Shown here: positions 19,583-27,588 of the stretch, piece after piece
Layout of the letters: each line of letters opens with the position of its first letter
How positions within the stretch are numbered: position 1 is the stretch's first letter
From: Pseudonocardia alni
GTDB lineage: Bacteria; Actinomycetota; Actinomycetes; Mycobacteriales; Pseudonocardiaceae
Length of the DNA: 64,000 bases
Direction: 5' to 3'
Assembly (NCBI RefSeq): GCF_002813375.1
Contig: NZ_PHUJ01000003.1
Location: 2,232,001-2,296,000, forward strand
The notes under the pieces: generated by a model
Seen by the model: the letters and a program-made list of their open reading frames with translations, nothing else
Told to the model about the DNA's origin: nothing
Database searches by the model: none
Made by a program: the position numbers and the translations under genes

Positions 19583-20410
19583 ATGGCCAGCGGCAAGTCC
19601 GGCAAGAAGCGACCGTCGATGCCGAGCTCGGTCGGCCGGCGCCAGTTCCCCTGGGGCATGGTCGCCGCGATCACCGTGCTGGTGCTGCTCGCGGGGGCGT
19701 TCATCGTCTACCCGCTGGTGCAGCGCAACCAGAACCGGGCCTGGGAGCCCACCGACGACAACCGCAACCCGGCGCTCGCGATCCCCGGCATCGTCAGCCA
19801 GGACTACCCGGGCCTGCAGCACGTGCTCGGCTTCCAGCGGGTCGCCTACACCCACAGCCCGCCCTTCGGCGGCGCGCACGACGGCTTCTGGGCCGCGTGC
19901 AACGGCGTGGTCTACCCGAACCCGGTCCGCTCGGAGAACCTCGTGCACTCCCTGGAGCACGGTGCCGTGTGGATCGCCTACAACCCCGACACCCTCGACG
20001 AGGCGGGCAAGGCCGCACTGTCCCAGCGGGTCGAGGGGCAGCCGTACACGGTGATGTCGCCCTACCCGGGACTCGACGCCCCGATCTCGCTGCAGTCCTG
20101 GGGCAACCAGCTGAGGGTCCAGACCGCCGACGACGAGCGGATCGACCAGTTCATCCGCGCGCTGCGGCTCAACCGCTTCACCCACCCCGAGGTCGGCGCC
20201 TCCTGCGACGCCCTCGGCGCGCAGGGCTTCGACCAGGACAACCCGCCGGCCTTCCAGCCGATCCCGGAGCAGTCCGCCGTCGACGGGCAGACGATCCTGC
20301 CCGAGAACCAGGGCGCCACCCCCGGCGGCGCCCCGGCGCCCGACCCGGCCGTCCCCGGGCAGCCCGCACCCGGGCAGGCCCCGGCGCCCGCACCGGCCCC
20401 CGGGCAGTGA
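19583..20410 (+). CDS. DUF3105 membrane-anchored protein
   Basis: 275 aa: a basic N-terminus, one transmembrane anchor (WGMVAAITVLVLLAGAFIVYP, about 24-44), then an extracytoplasmic DUF3105 domain recognised by YTHSPPFGGAHDGFWAACNG, YPNPVRSENLVHSLEHGAVWIAY and a conserved Cys near residue 212, and a Pro/Ala/Gly-rich tail. Conserved His and Cys residues suggest metal binding, but the biochemical role is unknown. Start ATG with AGGA upstream. It is seven bases from the DUF305 gene, a pairing often seen in actinobacteria. Confidence 0.85.
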   Translation: MASGKSGKKRPSMPSSVGRRQFPWGMVAAITVLVLLAGAFIVYPLVQRNQNRAWEPTDDNRNPALAIPGIVSQDYPGLQHVLGFQRVAYTHSPPFGGAHDGFWAACNGVVYPNPVRSENLVHSLEHGAVWIAYNPDTLDEAGKAALSQRVEGQPYTVMSPYPGLDAPISLQSWGNQLRVQTADDERIDQFIRALRLNRFTHPEVGASCDALGAQGFDQDNPPAFQPIPEQSAVDGQTILPENQGATPGGAPAPDPAVPGQPAPGQAPAPAPAPGQ

Positions 20411-20417
20411 GGCCCCG

Positions 20418-21092
20418 ATGACGACCCCGGCCGAGGAGACCCCGCTCTGGCGGAACCCGATCACGATCACGCTCGGCGTGATCGCGCTGGTCGCGGTGCT
20501 CGTCGCCGGGTTCGCGGTACGCGGCGCGTTCGGCCCGTTCGTGCCCGAGCCGGGCTCGGTCGACGTCGGGTTCGCCCAGGACATGACCGTGCACCACCGT
20601 CAGGCCGTCGAGATGGCGTCCTGGGAGCGCGACCGCGCCACCGACCCGCGGGTGCGGCAGCTGGCGTTCGACATCGAGACCACCCAGAACCAGCAGGTCG
20701 GCCGGATGCAGGGCTGGCTCGGCCTGTGGGACGCGCCGAGCCTGCCCGGCGGCGGCCACATGGCCTGGATGGACGACTCCGCGCACGCCGGCATGTCCGG
20801 CATGTCGGGGACCTCCGGCGGCGTCGCGACGATGCCGGGCATGGCGAGCACCGCCGACCTCGCCCGGCTCCGGGCCACCCCGCCCGGCACAGCGCTGGAC
20901 GTCGAGTTCCTCCAGCTCATGCTGCGCCACCACCAGGGCGGCGTGTCGATGCTCGAGTACGCCCGCGACCACGCCGACACCGGCGAGGTCCGCAACCTCG
21001 CCGGGCAGATGCTCTTCTCGCAGAACTCCGAGGCGGACCTGATGCGCGGGCTGCTCGCCGAGCGGGGCGCGGCCCCGCTGCCCCTGGGCTGA
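20418..21092 (+). CDS. DUF305 membrane-anchored protein
   Basis: 224 aa: an N-terminal anchor (ITITLGVIALVAVLVAGFAV), then two DUF305 half-repeats, FAQDMTVHHRQAVEMASWE (about 54-72) and FLQLMLRHHQGGVSMLEYA (about 161-179). Between them is a Met/His-rich linker (HMAWMDDSAHAGMSGMSG). Paired His and Met-rich segments suggest copper or other metal handling; CopM-type DUF305 proteins bind copper, but the role here is inferred. Coupled to the preceding DUF3105 gene. Confidence 0.85.
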   Translation: MTTPAEETPLWRNPITITLGVIALVAVLVAGFAVRGAFGPFVPEPGSVDVGFAQDMTVHHRQAVEMASWERDRATDPRVRQLAFDIETTQNQQVGRMQGWLGLWDAPSLPGGGHMAWMDDSAHAGMSGMSGTSGGVATMPGMASTADLARLRATPPGTALDVEFLQLMLRHHQGGVSMLEYARDHADTGEVRNLAGQMLFSQNSEADLMRGLLAERGAAPLPLG

Positions 21093-21100
21093 CCGCCCCG

Positions 21101-21126
21101 GGTGCCGGGGCTGGACGACCGGCACC
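21101..21126 (+). terminator. Hairpin after the DUF305 gene
   Basis: GGTGCCGG (21101-21108) pairs with CCGGCACC (21119-21126), ten-base loop, eight bases after the stop codon. No U-run. Confidence 0.4.
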
Positions 21127-21198
21127 GCGGAGCGCTCTGATAAGGGCTGCCGCGGACGCCGGCGCCACCCCGTGGCCATCCGCAGCCGAGGAGGCCCT

Positions 21199-22086
21199 GT
21201 GAGCAGCACCGCGACCGTCGACGTCCCCCACCTGGGCGGATCCCGGATCGGGTACCGGTCCGGTAGGCCGCACGACCCGTCGCTCCCGACCGTCGTCATG
21301 GTCAACTCCTTCACCACGACCGTCGACCTCTACCGCCCCCAGTTCGAGGACACGACCCTCTCGGGCGCGGCGAACCTGCTCGCCCTGGAGCCCTACGGGC
21401 ACGGCGCGACGAGGTCGACCTACCCGCACTTCACCTATTGGGACAGCGCCCTGGCGAACCTGCAGGCCATGGACGCGCTCGGCGTCGACCGGGCCTTCGT
21501 GCTCGGCACCTCGCAGGGCGGCTGGGTCGCCACCCGGATGGCGCTGCTCGCCCCGGACCGGATCCAGGGCATCCTCCCGCTCGGCACCTCGATGGACTTC
21601 GAGAGCCCGGCCAGTCGCGAGCGGGGCTGCTGGGACGGCATCGAGTTCTGCACGCCGTCGGTCGACGCGCTGGCCGCCCCGGTCGACGACGACTGGGTGG
21701 TGCCGGAGGAGTTCGTCGACGCCGTCCTGGGTGCGGGGCTCGGCGAGGGGATCGACGACGAGTTCCGCGCGTTCTGGCGGCGGACCTACCGCGAGACCTA
21801 CACCGGCGACGACGGTCGCCACCGCCTGCGCGTCTGCACGGTCAACCTGCGGGACCGCGACGGCCTGCACGGCAGGCTCGACGAGGTCCGCTGCCCGGTG
21901 CTGTGGCTGCACGGGACCGACGACACGGTCTACTCCGTCGCCAACGCCGAGGACGGCATCGGGCGCTTCACCCGTGCCCCGCACGCCGAGCTCGAGATCG
22001 TGCAGGGCGGGCAGCACTTCCTGAGCGCCTCGAACCCGGAGGAGGTCGACGCCGCGGCCCTGGCCTTCGTGACGCGGTGGGCGTGA
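21199..22086 (+). CDS. Alpha/beta-fold hydrolase
   Basis: 295 aa. Catalytic elements: nucleophile elbow LGTSQGGWVATRMAL, acid in LWLHGTDDTVYS and His in GGQHFLSASNPEEV near the C-terminus, an ordinary Ser-Asp-His triad. Overall it resembles 3-oxoadipate enol-lactonase-like or haloperoxidase-like hydrolases; substrate unknown. I start it at GTG 21199, behind a strong GAGGAGG with four-base spacing, not at the upstream ATG 21172. It stands alone between the DUF305 terminator and tRNA-Arg. Confidence 0.82.
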   Translation: MSSTATVDVPHLGGSRIGYRSGRPHDPSLPTVVMVNSFTTTVDLYRPQFEDTTLSGAANLLALEPYGHGATRSTYPHFTYWDSALANLQAMDALGVDRAFVLGTSQGGWVATRMALLAPDRIQGILPLGTSMDFESPASRERGCWDGIEFCTPSVDALAAPVDDDWVVPEEFVDAVLGAGLGEGIDDEFRAFWRRTYRETYTGDDGRHRLRVCTVNLRDRDGLHGRLDEVRCPVLWLHGTDDTVYSVANAEDGIGRFTRAPHAELEIVQGGQHFLSASNPEEVDAAALAFVTRWA

Positions 22087-22166
22087 ACGGGGCCCGGCGA
22101 CGGGCATGATCGGCACCCCCGCGCGGGTGGCCCGGGTGCGATGCGCTATCTTTCTCCCATCGCACG

Positions 22167-22241
22167 GCCCCCGTAGCTCAGGGGATAGAGCACCGCCCTC
22201 CGGAGGCGGGAGCGCAGGTTCGAATCCTGCCGGGGGCACCA
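22167..22241 (+). tRNA. tRNA-Arg (anticodon CCG), CCA encoded
   Basis: Full cloverleaf: acceptor GCCCCCG / CGGGGGC, D arm GCTC...GAGC, anticodon stem CCGCC / GGCGG with loop CTCCGGA (anticodon CCG reading CGG), T arm GCAGG TTCGAAT CCTGC, discriminator A and an encoded CCA at 22239-22241. CGG is a frequent codon in a genome of this GC content. A hairpin terminator follows. Confidence 0.97.
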
Positions 22242-22262
22242 CGAGTACCCACAGCGAAGATC

Positions 22263-22303
22263 GGCCCCTCACCTGCTGACACAGGGCGAGGGGCCTGTCT
22301 CGT
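22263..22303 (+). terminator. Terminator after tRNA-Arg
   Basis: GGCCCCTC (22263-22270) pairs with GAGGGGCC (22288-22295), followed by TGTCTCGT, the most U-rich tail of any terminator in the window. Confidence 0.65.
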
Positions 22304-22659
22304 TCTCTCCGGGTGTCACCGGCCATGGGTGGCCGTCGGCGACTGGTCCAGCCGAGTTCGTGTGCGGAGTTCCGGGTCGCGCAGAGCAGCCCTCGCGAAC
22401 GTTCCGGAGCCGCCGCCGGGCTCGGCCTCGTTCCCACGGACGACGCTACCGCAGAGAGCCGTCCCCGCCGGGTCGAACCACGCAGGCGAGCCCGGACGCC
22501 ACTGCGCCGGCTGCTCGCCGAACGAAGCACACGACCGGCGGACGAACCGTCCCCGGTGTGTGAGCGGCTCGGCGGGACCACGCCCCTTGCACGACACCCA
22601 CTGGTCGACCACACGCGACGTCCGTGGGCGCCGAGAGCGTCGGGCGACGCCGCAAGCCC
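22304..22659. other. Gene-free stretch after tRNA-Arg
   Basis: About 356 bases with no frame showing coding character, and lower GC than the flanks. No direct repeat of the tRNA 3' end, integrase remnant or clear promoter was found. Confidence 0.45.
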
Positions 22660-23289
22660 TCACCGGCTCGTGTCGTCAGCGGCGATGGCACTGTCGATGA
22701 CCCTCCTCGAAACGGGGTGGATCTCCAGCGCGAACGTCTCCGTCATCCCGCCACGGAGCGTGGTGACCGTCATCTCTGCGATATGGAGCGGGTTGTCGCA
22801 GATACTCAGACGGGCCGTGCTCACCTCGGGGAACTGCCCGGACTCTTCCCGTATCGGACCGGCAAGGATGTCCCCGAGAGTGCTACGCAGTTCATCCGGT
22901 ACTCGTTCGATTGCGCGGGACGCGGAGATCTCCACCTCGATCGTCGCGTTCTCGGTGGACGTGAACCGTTCGGGCTCTGCCCCGTACAGGAGAGTCAGGA
23001 AAGCCAACGACCCGAGGACCGGTCGAGGCATGTCGAGTGTCACCCACTCGTCGCTGTCTGCGGCACGGGTGTGAAGCGCACCGTGACGGACGATCGTCTC
23101 CGCGCGGCTCCCGGTGTCGGCGCCGTCGAGATCGGGCATCTCGAAACGGGTGCGCGAGTGGGCCACACCGTCACGTGGGCTGACGTAGGCGTTGTCGGTC
23201 GTCCGGATGCCCGCGACGGCATGGACGAACGAAGCCTCCACGGCTTCCGCGGAGAGGGTCGCATCCAGTGCGTCGTCGAGGGTGGGCAT
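22660..23289 (-). CDS. Hypothetical protein, possibly LprG/LolA-like fold
   Basis: 209 aa, function not recognised. Alternating hydrophobic and polar strands (RTRFEMPDL, ETIVRHGALHTRAADSDEWVTLDMP, ATIEVEISASRAIERVP) resemble the open beta-barrel of LprG/LppX or LolA-type proteins, but there is no signal peptide or lipobox, so that is a weak guess. ATG at 23289 with AAGGAGG. Codon use is less GC-rich than that of the neighbours. It lies 30 bases after the winged-helix regulator gene and is probably under the same operators. Confidence 0.6.
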   Translation of the reverse strand: MPTLDDALDATLSAEAVEASFVHAVAGIRTTDNAYVSPRDGVAHSRTRFEMPDLDGADTGSRAETIVRHGALHTRAADSDEWVTLDMPRPVLGSLAFLTLLYGAEPERFTSTENATIEVEISASRAIERVPDELRSTLGDILAGPIREESGQFPEVSTARLSICDNPLHIAEMTVTTLRGGMTETFALEIHPVSRRVIDSAIAADDTSR

Positions 23290-23319
23290 CGTGCCTCCTT
23301 GTCCTGGCGGGGTGACGAC

Positions 23320-23661
23320 CTATGAGGGCGTGCGACCGCGAGTGAGATGGTCGAGCCATGCAGCGTGTTGTCGATAGGCGGTTCGGCCCTGCTGCGTCAA
23401 GGTCAGCACTGTCACCGAACGCTGACGGTGGCCCACCCGTTCGGCATGCTTCACCTGATCGATGTATCCAGCATCGGCCAGCACGCGCACGTTCTTCGAC
23501 AGATGCGAGTCGGTGATGCCCAACTCCGCCTGCACCTCTGCGAACTTCAGCGTGTCAGCGGCGGCGAGAATGGCGCAGACCTGCAACCGGATCGGTGAGT
23601 GGACCACCTCGTCGAACACTCCCCGTTCGACGGGCGAACCCGAGCCGGCAGCACTTGCCAT
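23320..23661 (-). CDS. Winged-helix transcriptional regulator (MarR/ArsR-like)
   Basis: 113 aa, the size of a single winged-helix DNA-binding domain. It reads FDEVVHSPIRLQVCAILAAADTLKFAEVQAELGITDSHLSKNVRVLADAGYI (helix-turn-helix) then VTVLTLTQQGRTAYRQHAAWL (wing and dimer helix). I start it at ATG 23661, not the longer 23697, because the longer start would place two regulatory palindromes inside the gene. The ATG has no ribosome site but lies seven bases after a TAGACT -10, so the mRNA is probably leaderless. Probable autoregulator of itself and the downstream hypothetical gene. Confidence 0.78.
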   Translation of the reverse strand: MASAAGSGSPVERGVFDEVVHSPIRLQVCAILAAADTLKFAEVQAELGITDSHLSKNVRVLADAGYIDQVKHAERVGHRQRSVTVLTLTQQGRTAYRQHAAWLDHLTRGRTPS

Positions 23662-23698
23662 AATGGCAAGTCTAGAGATCGCTTGCCAGTGCGGCAAG
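23654..23698 (-). promoter_or_regulatory. Promoter with two identical-architecture operators
   Basis: Two 17-bp palindromes of the form CTTGCC-N5-GGCAAG lie at 23654-23670 and 23682-23698, centres 28 bp apart. On the minus strand a promoter TTGCCG, 17 bases, TAGACT is interleaved: the upstream palindrome contains the -35, and the downstream one covers the start site and ATG 23661. This is a textbook repressor arrangement, most simply for the winged-helix protein itself. Confidence 0.75.
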
Positions 23699-23750
23699 TA
23701 GTGGGCCGATCGAGATCTCCGTGCGGGGGCCGCTCAGCGGGTCCGGGGCC

Positions 23751-24230
23751 TCAGCGCCCGGTGCGCCCGTCGATGCGTTCGCGGAGGATGTCGGCGTGCC
23801 CGGCGTGGCGCCCGGTCTCCTCGATCATGTGCACCAGCAGCCACCGCCGCGACGGGGCCGACCTCCGTCCCGCGGGCACCGGCGCCGCCCGGTCCAGGTC
23901 GGACCAGGTGTCGACGACGGCGTCGGCCCGGGCTGTGACCTCCCGGTAGGCCGCCACGACGTCCTCGGCGGTGTCCTCCGCCCGCGGCCGGAAGGTCGAG
24001 GGCCAGTCCCGGACGGCCTCACCGAGGAAGTAGTGACGCTCGACGTGCGTCAGGTGCGCGACCAGGCCGAGCAGGCCGGTCCCCGAGGGGACGCCGGGCT
24101 CACGGGCGGCGGCGTCCGGGACGCCGAGGGCCTTGGCCGCGACCGCGCCGCGGAGGTGGCCCAGGAACCCGGTCAGGACGCTCTTCTCGTCCGCGGCGTC
24201 GGGCGGGAGGGCGGTGTCGCGGCGGGGCAC
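23751..24230 (-). CDS. DinB/DUF664 family protein
   Basis: 159 aa with the DinB-like four-helix bundle. The three metal-binding His positions are probably in LVAHLTHVERHYF (residues 57-68) and LLVHMIEETGRHAGHADILRERI (131-153). Actinobacterial members include mycothiol-dependent enzymes, so a thiol-transfer role is possible but not shown. GTG start two bases after the methyltransferase stop (TGACCGTG), hence co-transcribed. Confidence 0.82.
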   Translation of the reverse strand: MPRRDTALPPDAADEKSVLTGFLGHLRGAVAAKALGVPDAAAREPGVPSGTGLLGLVAHLTHVERHYFLGEAVRDWPSTFRPRAEDTAEDVVAAYREVTARADAVVDTWSDLDRAAPVPAGRRSAPSRRWLLVHMIEETGRHAGHADILRERIDGRTGR

Positions 24231-24232
24231 GG

Positions 24233-24889
24233 TCAGCTCCGGTGGGTGGCGACGGCGCCGGCGCGGCGCAGGACCAGGACGGTGTCGACGACCGTGGCGG
24301 TGCGGCCGTCGGGGCCGGTCGCGAGGCGCCGGGGCTCGTCGGCGCGCTCGACGGCCCATCCGTCGGGATCGAGGCCGAGCCCGGCGGCGATCTCGGCGGC
24401 GGTGGGGTGGCGGGCGTCCGGGTCCTGGTTCCACGACCACGGGGCGACGGACCCGTGGTCGACGACCAGCAGCAGCCCGCCCGGTCGCAGTGCGCGCGCG
24501 GCGGTCCGCAGCACCGCGTCGCGGTCCAGCGTGAACGGGGTGTGCAGGTACTGGGCGGAGACCAGGTCGAACGTCCCGTCCGGGAACGTCGTCGCGAGGT
24601 CGTGGCGCTCGGCGCGGATCCGCGGCGCGAGCCCGTCGGCGCGGCCGCGACGCGCGAGCCCGTCCACGGCGGCGGCGGAGATGTCCACCGCCGTGACGTC
24701 CCAGCCGCGCCGGGCCAGCCAGATCGTGTCGCCCCCGGCACCGCATCCGAGGTCCAGGGCCGTGCCCGGTGTCAGCGGGCCGGCGACCTCGGCGAGCAGG
24801 GGGTTGGCGCGGACCTCTCCCCCACCGCGGCGGCGGTACAGCTCGTCCCAGAAGGTCTCGGGGTCGGACGCGGTCGGCATGGGATCCAT
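24233..24889 (-). CDS. Class I SAM-dependent methyltransferase
   Basis: 218 aa. The SAM-binding glycine motif is TALDLGCGAGGDTIWLARRGW (residues 43-63), followed by the acidic VTAVDIS loop, FDLVSAQYLHTPF and LRPGGLLLVVDHG. N-terminal FWDELYRRRGG is like tellurite-resistance/thiopurine-type methyltransferases. Substrate unknown. ATG at 24889 with GGAGG upstream. Forms a two-gene operon with the DinB gene, divergent from the XRE-cupin regulator. Confidence 0.85.
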   Translation of the reverse strand: MDPMPTASDPETFWDELYRRRGGGEVRANPLLAEVAGPLTPGTALDLGCGAGGDTIWLARRGWDVTAVDISAAAVDGLARRGRADGLAPRIRAERHDLATTFPDGTFDLVSAQYLHTPFTLDRDAVLRTAARALRPGGLLLVVDHGSVAPWSWNQDPDARHPTAAEIAAGLGLDPDGWAVERADEPRRLATGPDGRTATVVDTVLVLRRAGAVATHRS

Positions 24890-24979
24890 CGGTGGTTCCT
24901 CCGGGAGGTGTCGGTCTGCGGGCGTCATCGGCGTCGCCGACGTCGGGACCTCTGCAGCATCGACACCCGCCGTCCCGAG

Positions 24980-25008
24980 TTGCAAGGAATCTTGCCGATC
25001 GGCAATCT
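24980..25008 (+). promoter_or_regulatory. Promoter and overlapping palindromes of the XRE-cupin gene
   Basis: TTGCAA (24980-24985), 17 bases, CAATCT (25003-25008), then six bases to the GTG start, so probably a leaderless transcript. Within it are GCAAG-GAAT-CTTGC and a perfect TTGCCGATCGGCAA palindrome just upstream of and into the -10 box. These are likely operators, either for the encoded regulator or shared with the divergent methyltransferase. Confidence 0.55.
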
Positions 25009-25014
25009 GACGGG

Positions 25015-25611
25015 GTGGACGACACCGGACACGACGTGCTCGCCGGAGTGGGCCCGAGGTTGCGGGACCTGCGCCGTCGCCGTGGCGCCACCCTCGACCA
25101 GCTCGCGGCGGAGACCGCCCTGACCGCGAGCACCCTGTCCCGGCTGGAGACCGGGAAACTGCGGCCGACACTGGAGCAGCTGCTGCCGCTGGCCCGGGCG
25201 CACGGGGTCCCGCTCGACGACCTCGTGCAGGCACCACCGACCGGTGACCCCCGCATCCACCTGCGCCCGGTGCGCCACCGCGGGCTGGTGTTCGTCCCGC
25301 TGACCCGTCGCGGCGGCGGGGTCCAGGCCTTCAAGGTGGTCTACCCGCCGGCCGCCGCGTCGTCGACGACCGCCCTGCAGACCCACGAGGGCTACGAGTG
25401 GTTCTACGTCCTCGACGGCCGGGTGCGGCTGGTCCTCGACGACACCGAGCACCTCCTCGACCCCGGCGAGGTGGTCGAGTTCGACACCGGCACACCGCAC
25501 TGGATCGGCAGCGCCGACGACCGGCCCGCCGAGACGCTCGCGCTGTTCAGCCTCCAGGGCGAGCACGCCCACCTCGGCCGGGGTGCGCCCCGCGCCGGAC
25601 ACCAGGGCTGA
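25015..25611 (+). CDS. XRE-family regulator with C-terminal cupin sensor
   Basis: 198 aa. N-terminal lambda-repressor-type helix-turn-helix (LRDLRRRRGATLDQLAAETALTASTLSRLETGKLRPTLEQLLPLA, about 13-60) followed by a cupin_2 domain (LQTHEGYEWFYVLDGRVRLVLDD, then LDPGEVVEFDTGTPHWIG). Such proteins sense a small ligand and repress or activate an adjacent operon. GTG at 25015 is chosen because it sits right behind a good promoter. The divergent methyltransferase-DinB operon is the likely target. Confidence 0.85.
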   Translation: MDDTGHDVLAGVGPRLRDLRRRRGATLDQLAAETALTASTLSRLETGKLRPTLEQLLPLARAHGVPLDDLVQAPPTGDPRIHLRPVRHRGLVFVPLTRRGGGVQAFKVVYPPAAASSTTALQTHEGYEWFYVLDGRVRLVLDDTEHLLDPGEVVEFDTGTPHWIGSADDRPAETLALFSLQGEHAHLGRGAPRAGHQG

Positions 25612-25635
25612 CCCGATCGCTGCGGAATCGGGCCG

Positions 25636-25800
25636 TCACTCGTCTCCGGGCCCGTCGGTCGCCGGGCGCCGGGCCGGCCGATGCCCGATCCGTTCCGCGA
25701 CGGCGACGGTCTCGTCGGAGGTGTACGCGCCGCGGGTGCCCGAGATCGACATCCCGGCCGCCGCCGCGAGCGCCTTGAACGGGTAGGGCTGCGGCGTCAC
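25636..25800 (-). CDS. Small protein (54 aa), unknown function
   Basis: Too short for an ORF scan but well supported: its GTG (25800-25798) overlaps the stop of the preceding small gene by four bases (GTGA), and third positions are G/C-biased. It begins MTPQPYPFKALAAAAGM, then SISGTRGAYTSDETVAVAERIGHRP. The centre looks like a short helix-turn-helix. No family recognised with confidence; a small DNA-binding partner of the upstream protein is one idea. Confidence 0.55.
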   Translation of the reverse strand: MTPQPYPFKALAAAAGMSISGTRGAYTSDETVAVAERIGHRPARRPATDGPGDE

Positions 25801-26093
25801 GAACTCGCGGCGTAGGCGATGAGCATCCGCATCCGGTCCTCGGCCTCGCGCATCTCGGTGCGCGCACGATCGATCTCGTTCAGCAGGACGTCCCCGTGCG
25901 GTGGCTCCGCGCCGCCATCAGCGACGCGGAGGCAGCGCTGGAGGACCATCCGCTGACGGACGATCTCCTCGCGCACGGCCTCCTGCCCTGACCTGCGGAC
26001 CGACTCCGGATCATCTCCTCCGGCGCTCGCGTTCCCGGGGCGTGTTCGTCCTGTCCCACGTGCGCTGCTCGGCCCCGGCATGCGCGCTGTCAT
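25797..26093 (-). CDS. Small helical protein, unknown function
   Basis: Up to 98 aa. The last ~59 residues (from VREEIVRQRMVLQRCLRVADG) are strongly helical and charged, with NEIDRARTEMREAEDRMRMLIAYAASS looking like a coiled coil. The first 39 residues are Gly/Arg/Ser-rich and may not be translated; a GTG at 25976 preceded closely by AGGAGG is an alternative start. It overlaps the next small gene by four bases. Not recognised. Confidence 0.45.
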   Translation of the reverse strand: MTARMPGPSSARGTGRTRPGNASAGGDDPESVRRSGQEAVREEIVRQRMVLQRCLRVADGGAEPPHGDVLLNEIDRARTEMREAEDRMRMLIAYAASS

Positions 26094-26114
26094 GAACCTG
26101 CGTGGGCGGTCCGG

Positions 26115-27551
26115 TCAGGCCCGCGGACGCTCGTCGACGACCCGCCGGGCCTTGAACGTCGTCTCCGGCAGCGTCCCGGGATCGAGCAGCGTCACCGGCA
26201 CCGTGATGGCGACGGCCCGGCGCAGCGCCTGCTCGACCCGCCCGGCGAGCTCCCGCCGGGCCGTGGCGGCGTCTGCGGCGGGCAGCCCGTCGAGCGCCGT
26301 CGCGGTGGGCGCCGAGACCTCGGCCTGCACCGTGATCTCGTCCAGTGCGGCCGGGCGGGCGACCCGGATCCGGAACTCCGGCCCCAGCCCGTCCACCGAG
26401 CGCAGGGCCGTCTCGACCGCAGACGGGAAGACGTTCGCCCCGCGGACGACGAGCATGTCGTCGAGCCGGCCCAGCACGCCCTCGGGCATCCGCGGGTAGG
26501 TCCGCCCGCACGGGCACGGGTCGTCGGCGAGGTAGGTCTCGTCGCCGGGCGCGAACCGGATCATCGGCTGGGACTCGCGCCAGAGGTGGGTGTAGACGAC
26601 CGCGCCGCGCCCGCCGACCGGCACCGCGGTGTGCGGGTCGTCGGGGGCGACGACCTCCACGTGCACCTCGTCGGTGATCAGGTGGGTGCCGGTACCCGCG
26701 GTGCAGCCCACGCTGGTCTGGAACGGGTACATCTCCGACGTCGACCCCGCGTCGACGACGGTCGCGCCCCAGCCCTGCTCGATGAGGTGGCGGGTCCCGG
26801 GCAGGGAGCCCCCGGGCTCACCGCCCACCAGCAGGGTGCGGACCGTCCCCGCCGCGAGGTCGATGCCCATCCGCTCGGCCACCGACAGCAGGTGCACGCA
26901 GTACGACGGGGTCGCCGTGAACACCGTCGACCCGAGCCGTCCGATCAGCTCGAGGTGCCGTTCGGAGTCGGTGACGCCGAGCGGGAACACGGTCGCGCCG
27001 ATCCGTTCGAGCCCCTGCAGCACACCCCAGCCGCCGAAGAACAGCCCGAACGGGAACCCGACCTGGGCGATGTCGTCGGGCCGGACACCCGCGCACCACT
27101 GGGCCATCGCGTGCACGTCGGCGGCCCGGTCCCAGTCCCCCTGGGACACCGCGTAGAGCGTCGGCGTGCCCGAGGTGCCCGACGAGCCGTGGATCCGGGC
27201 GATGCCGGTCGACCCGTCGGGCCCGGAGAAGTCCCGGGTGTAGCTGCCGAACGGCGGGTGCTCGGCCTGGTCCGCCACCAGCATCCGCTTGGTGACCACC
27301 GGGACCTTCGCGGTGAAGTCCGCGAGCGAGCGCACGTCGTCGGGGTGGAAGCCGTGCGCGTCGTAGTGCCTGCGGTAGAACGGCAGCCGCTCGTAGGCGT
27401 AGTGCAGCTGGTGACGGATCCGGTCCAGCACCACCGCGTCGCGGTCGCGGGGGTCGCGGGTCTCCCGTCCGGCGTCCCAGTAGCGGGCGAACCCCCGGTC
27501 GTCACGGTCGGTGCCGTCGACGACGGTGTGCGGCACGGCGGCCCTGCTCAT
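26115..27551 (-). CDS. Phenylacetate-CoA ligase-type AMP-forming ligase (PaaK family)
   Basis: 478 aa. Activates an aryl or aliphatic acid to its CoA thioester through an acyl adenylate. Motifs: RLPFYRRHYDAHGFHPDDVRS near the N-terminus, the P-loop IHGSSGTSGTPTLYAVS, a Cys-pair segment DDPCPCGRTYPRMP, and GRLDDMLVVRGANVFPSAVE, all typical of PaaK rather than generic acyl-CoA synthetases. The C-terminal lysine region is TFKARRVV. Last gene of the operon LLM oxidoreductase-SDR-PaaK (38-base gap after the SDR). True substrate unknown. Confidence 0.88.
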   Translation of the reverse strand: MSRAAVPHTVVDGTDRDDRGFARYWDAGRETRDPRDRDAVVLDRIRHQLHYAYERLPFYRRHYDAHGFHPDDVRSLADFTAKVPVVTKRMLVADQAEHPPFGSYTRDFSGPDGSTGIARIHGSSGTSGTPTLYAVSQGDWDRAADVHAMAQWCAGVRPDDIAQVGFPFGLFFGGWGVLQGLERIGATVFPLGVTDSERHLELIGRLGSTVFTATPSYCVHLLSVAERMGIDLAAGTVRTLLVGGEPGGSLPGTRHLIEQGWGATVVDAGSTSEMYPFQTSVGCTAGTGTHLITDEVHVEVVAPDDPHTAVPVGGRGAVVYTHLWRESQPMIRFAPGDETYLADDPCPCGRTYPRMPEGVLGRLDDMLVVRGANVFPSAVETALRSVDGLGPEFRIRVARPAALDEITVQAEVSAPTATALDGLPAADAATARRELAGRVEQALRRAVAITVPVTLLDPGTLPETTFKARRVVDERPRA

Positions 27552-27588
27552 GCGTGTCCTCTCTGCGGCGGGGTGGTCTCGGCGGCGG

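Noticed and set aside
22167..26093. Active integrative element at tRNA-Arg
   Set aside because: No integrase, excisionase or direct repeat of the tRNA 3' end found in the window.
26011..26517. 168-residue minus-strand frame within PaaK
   Set aside because: Overlaps the well-supported ligase in another frame; Arg/Ala-rich shadow.
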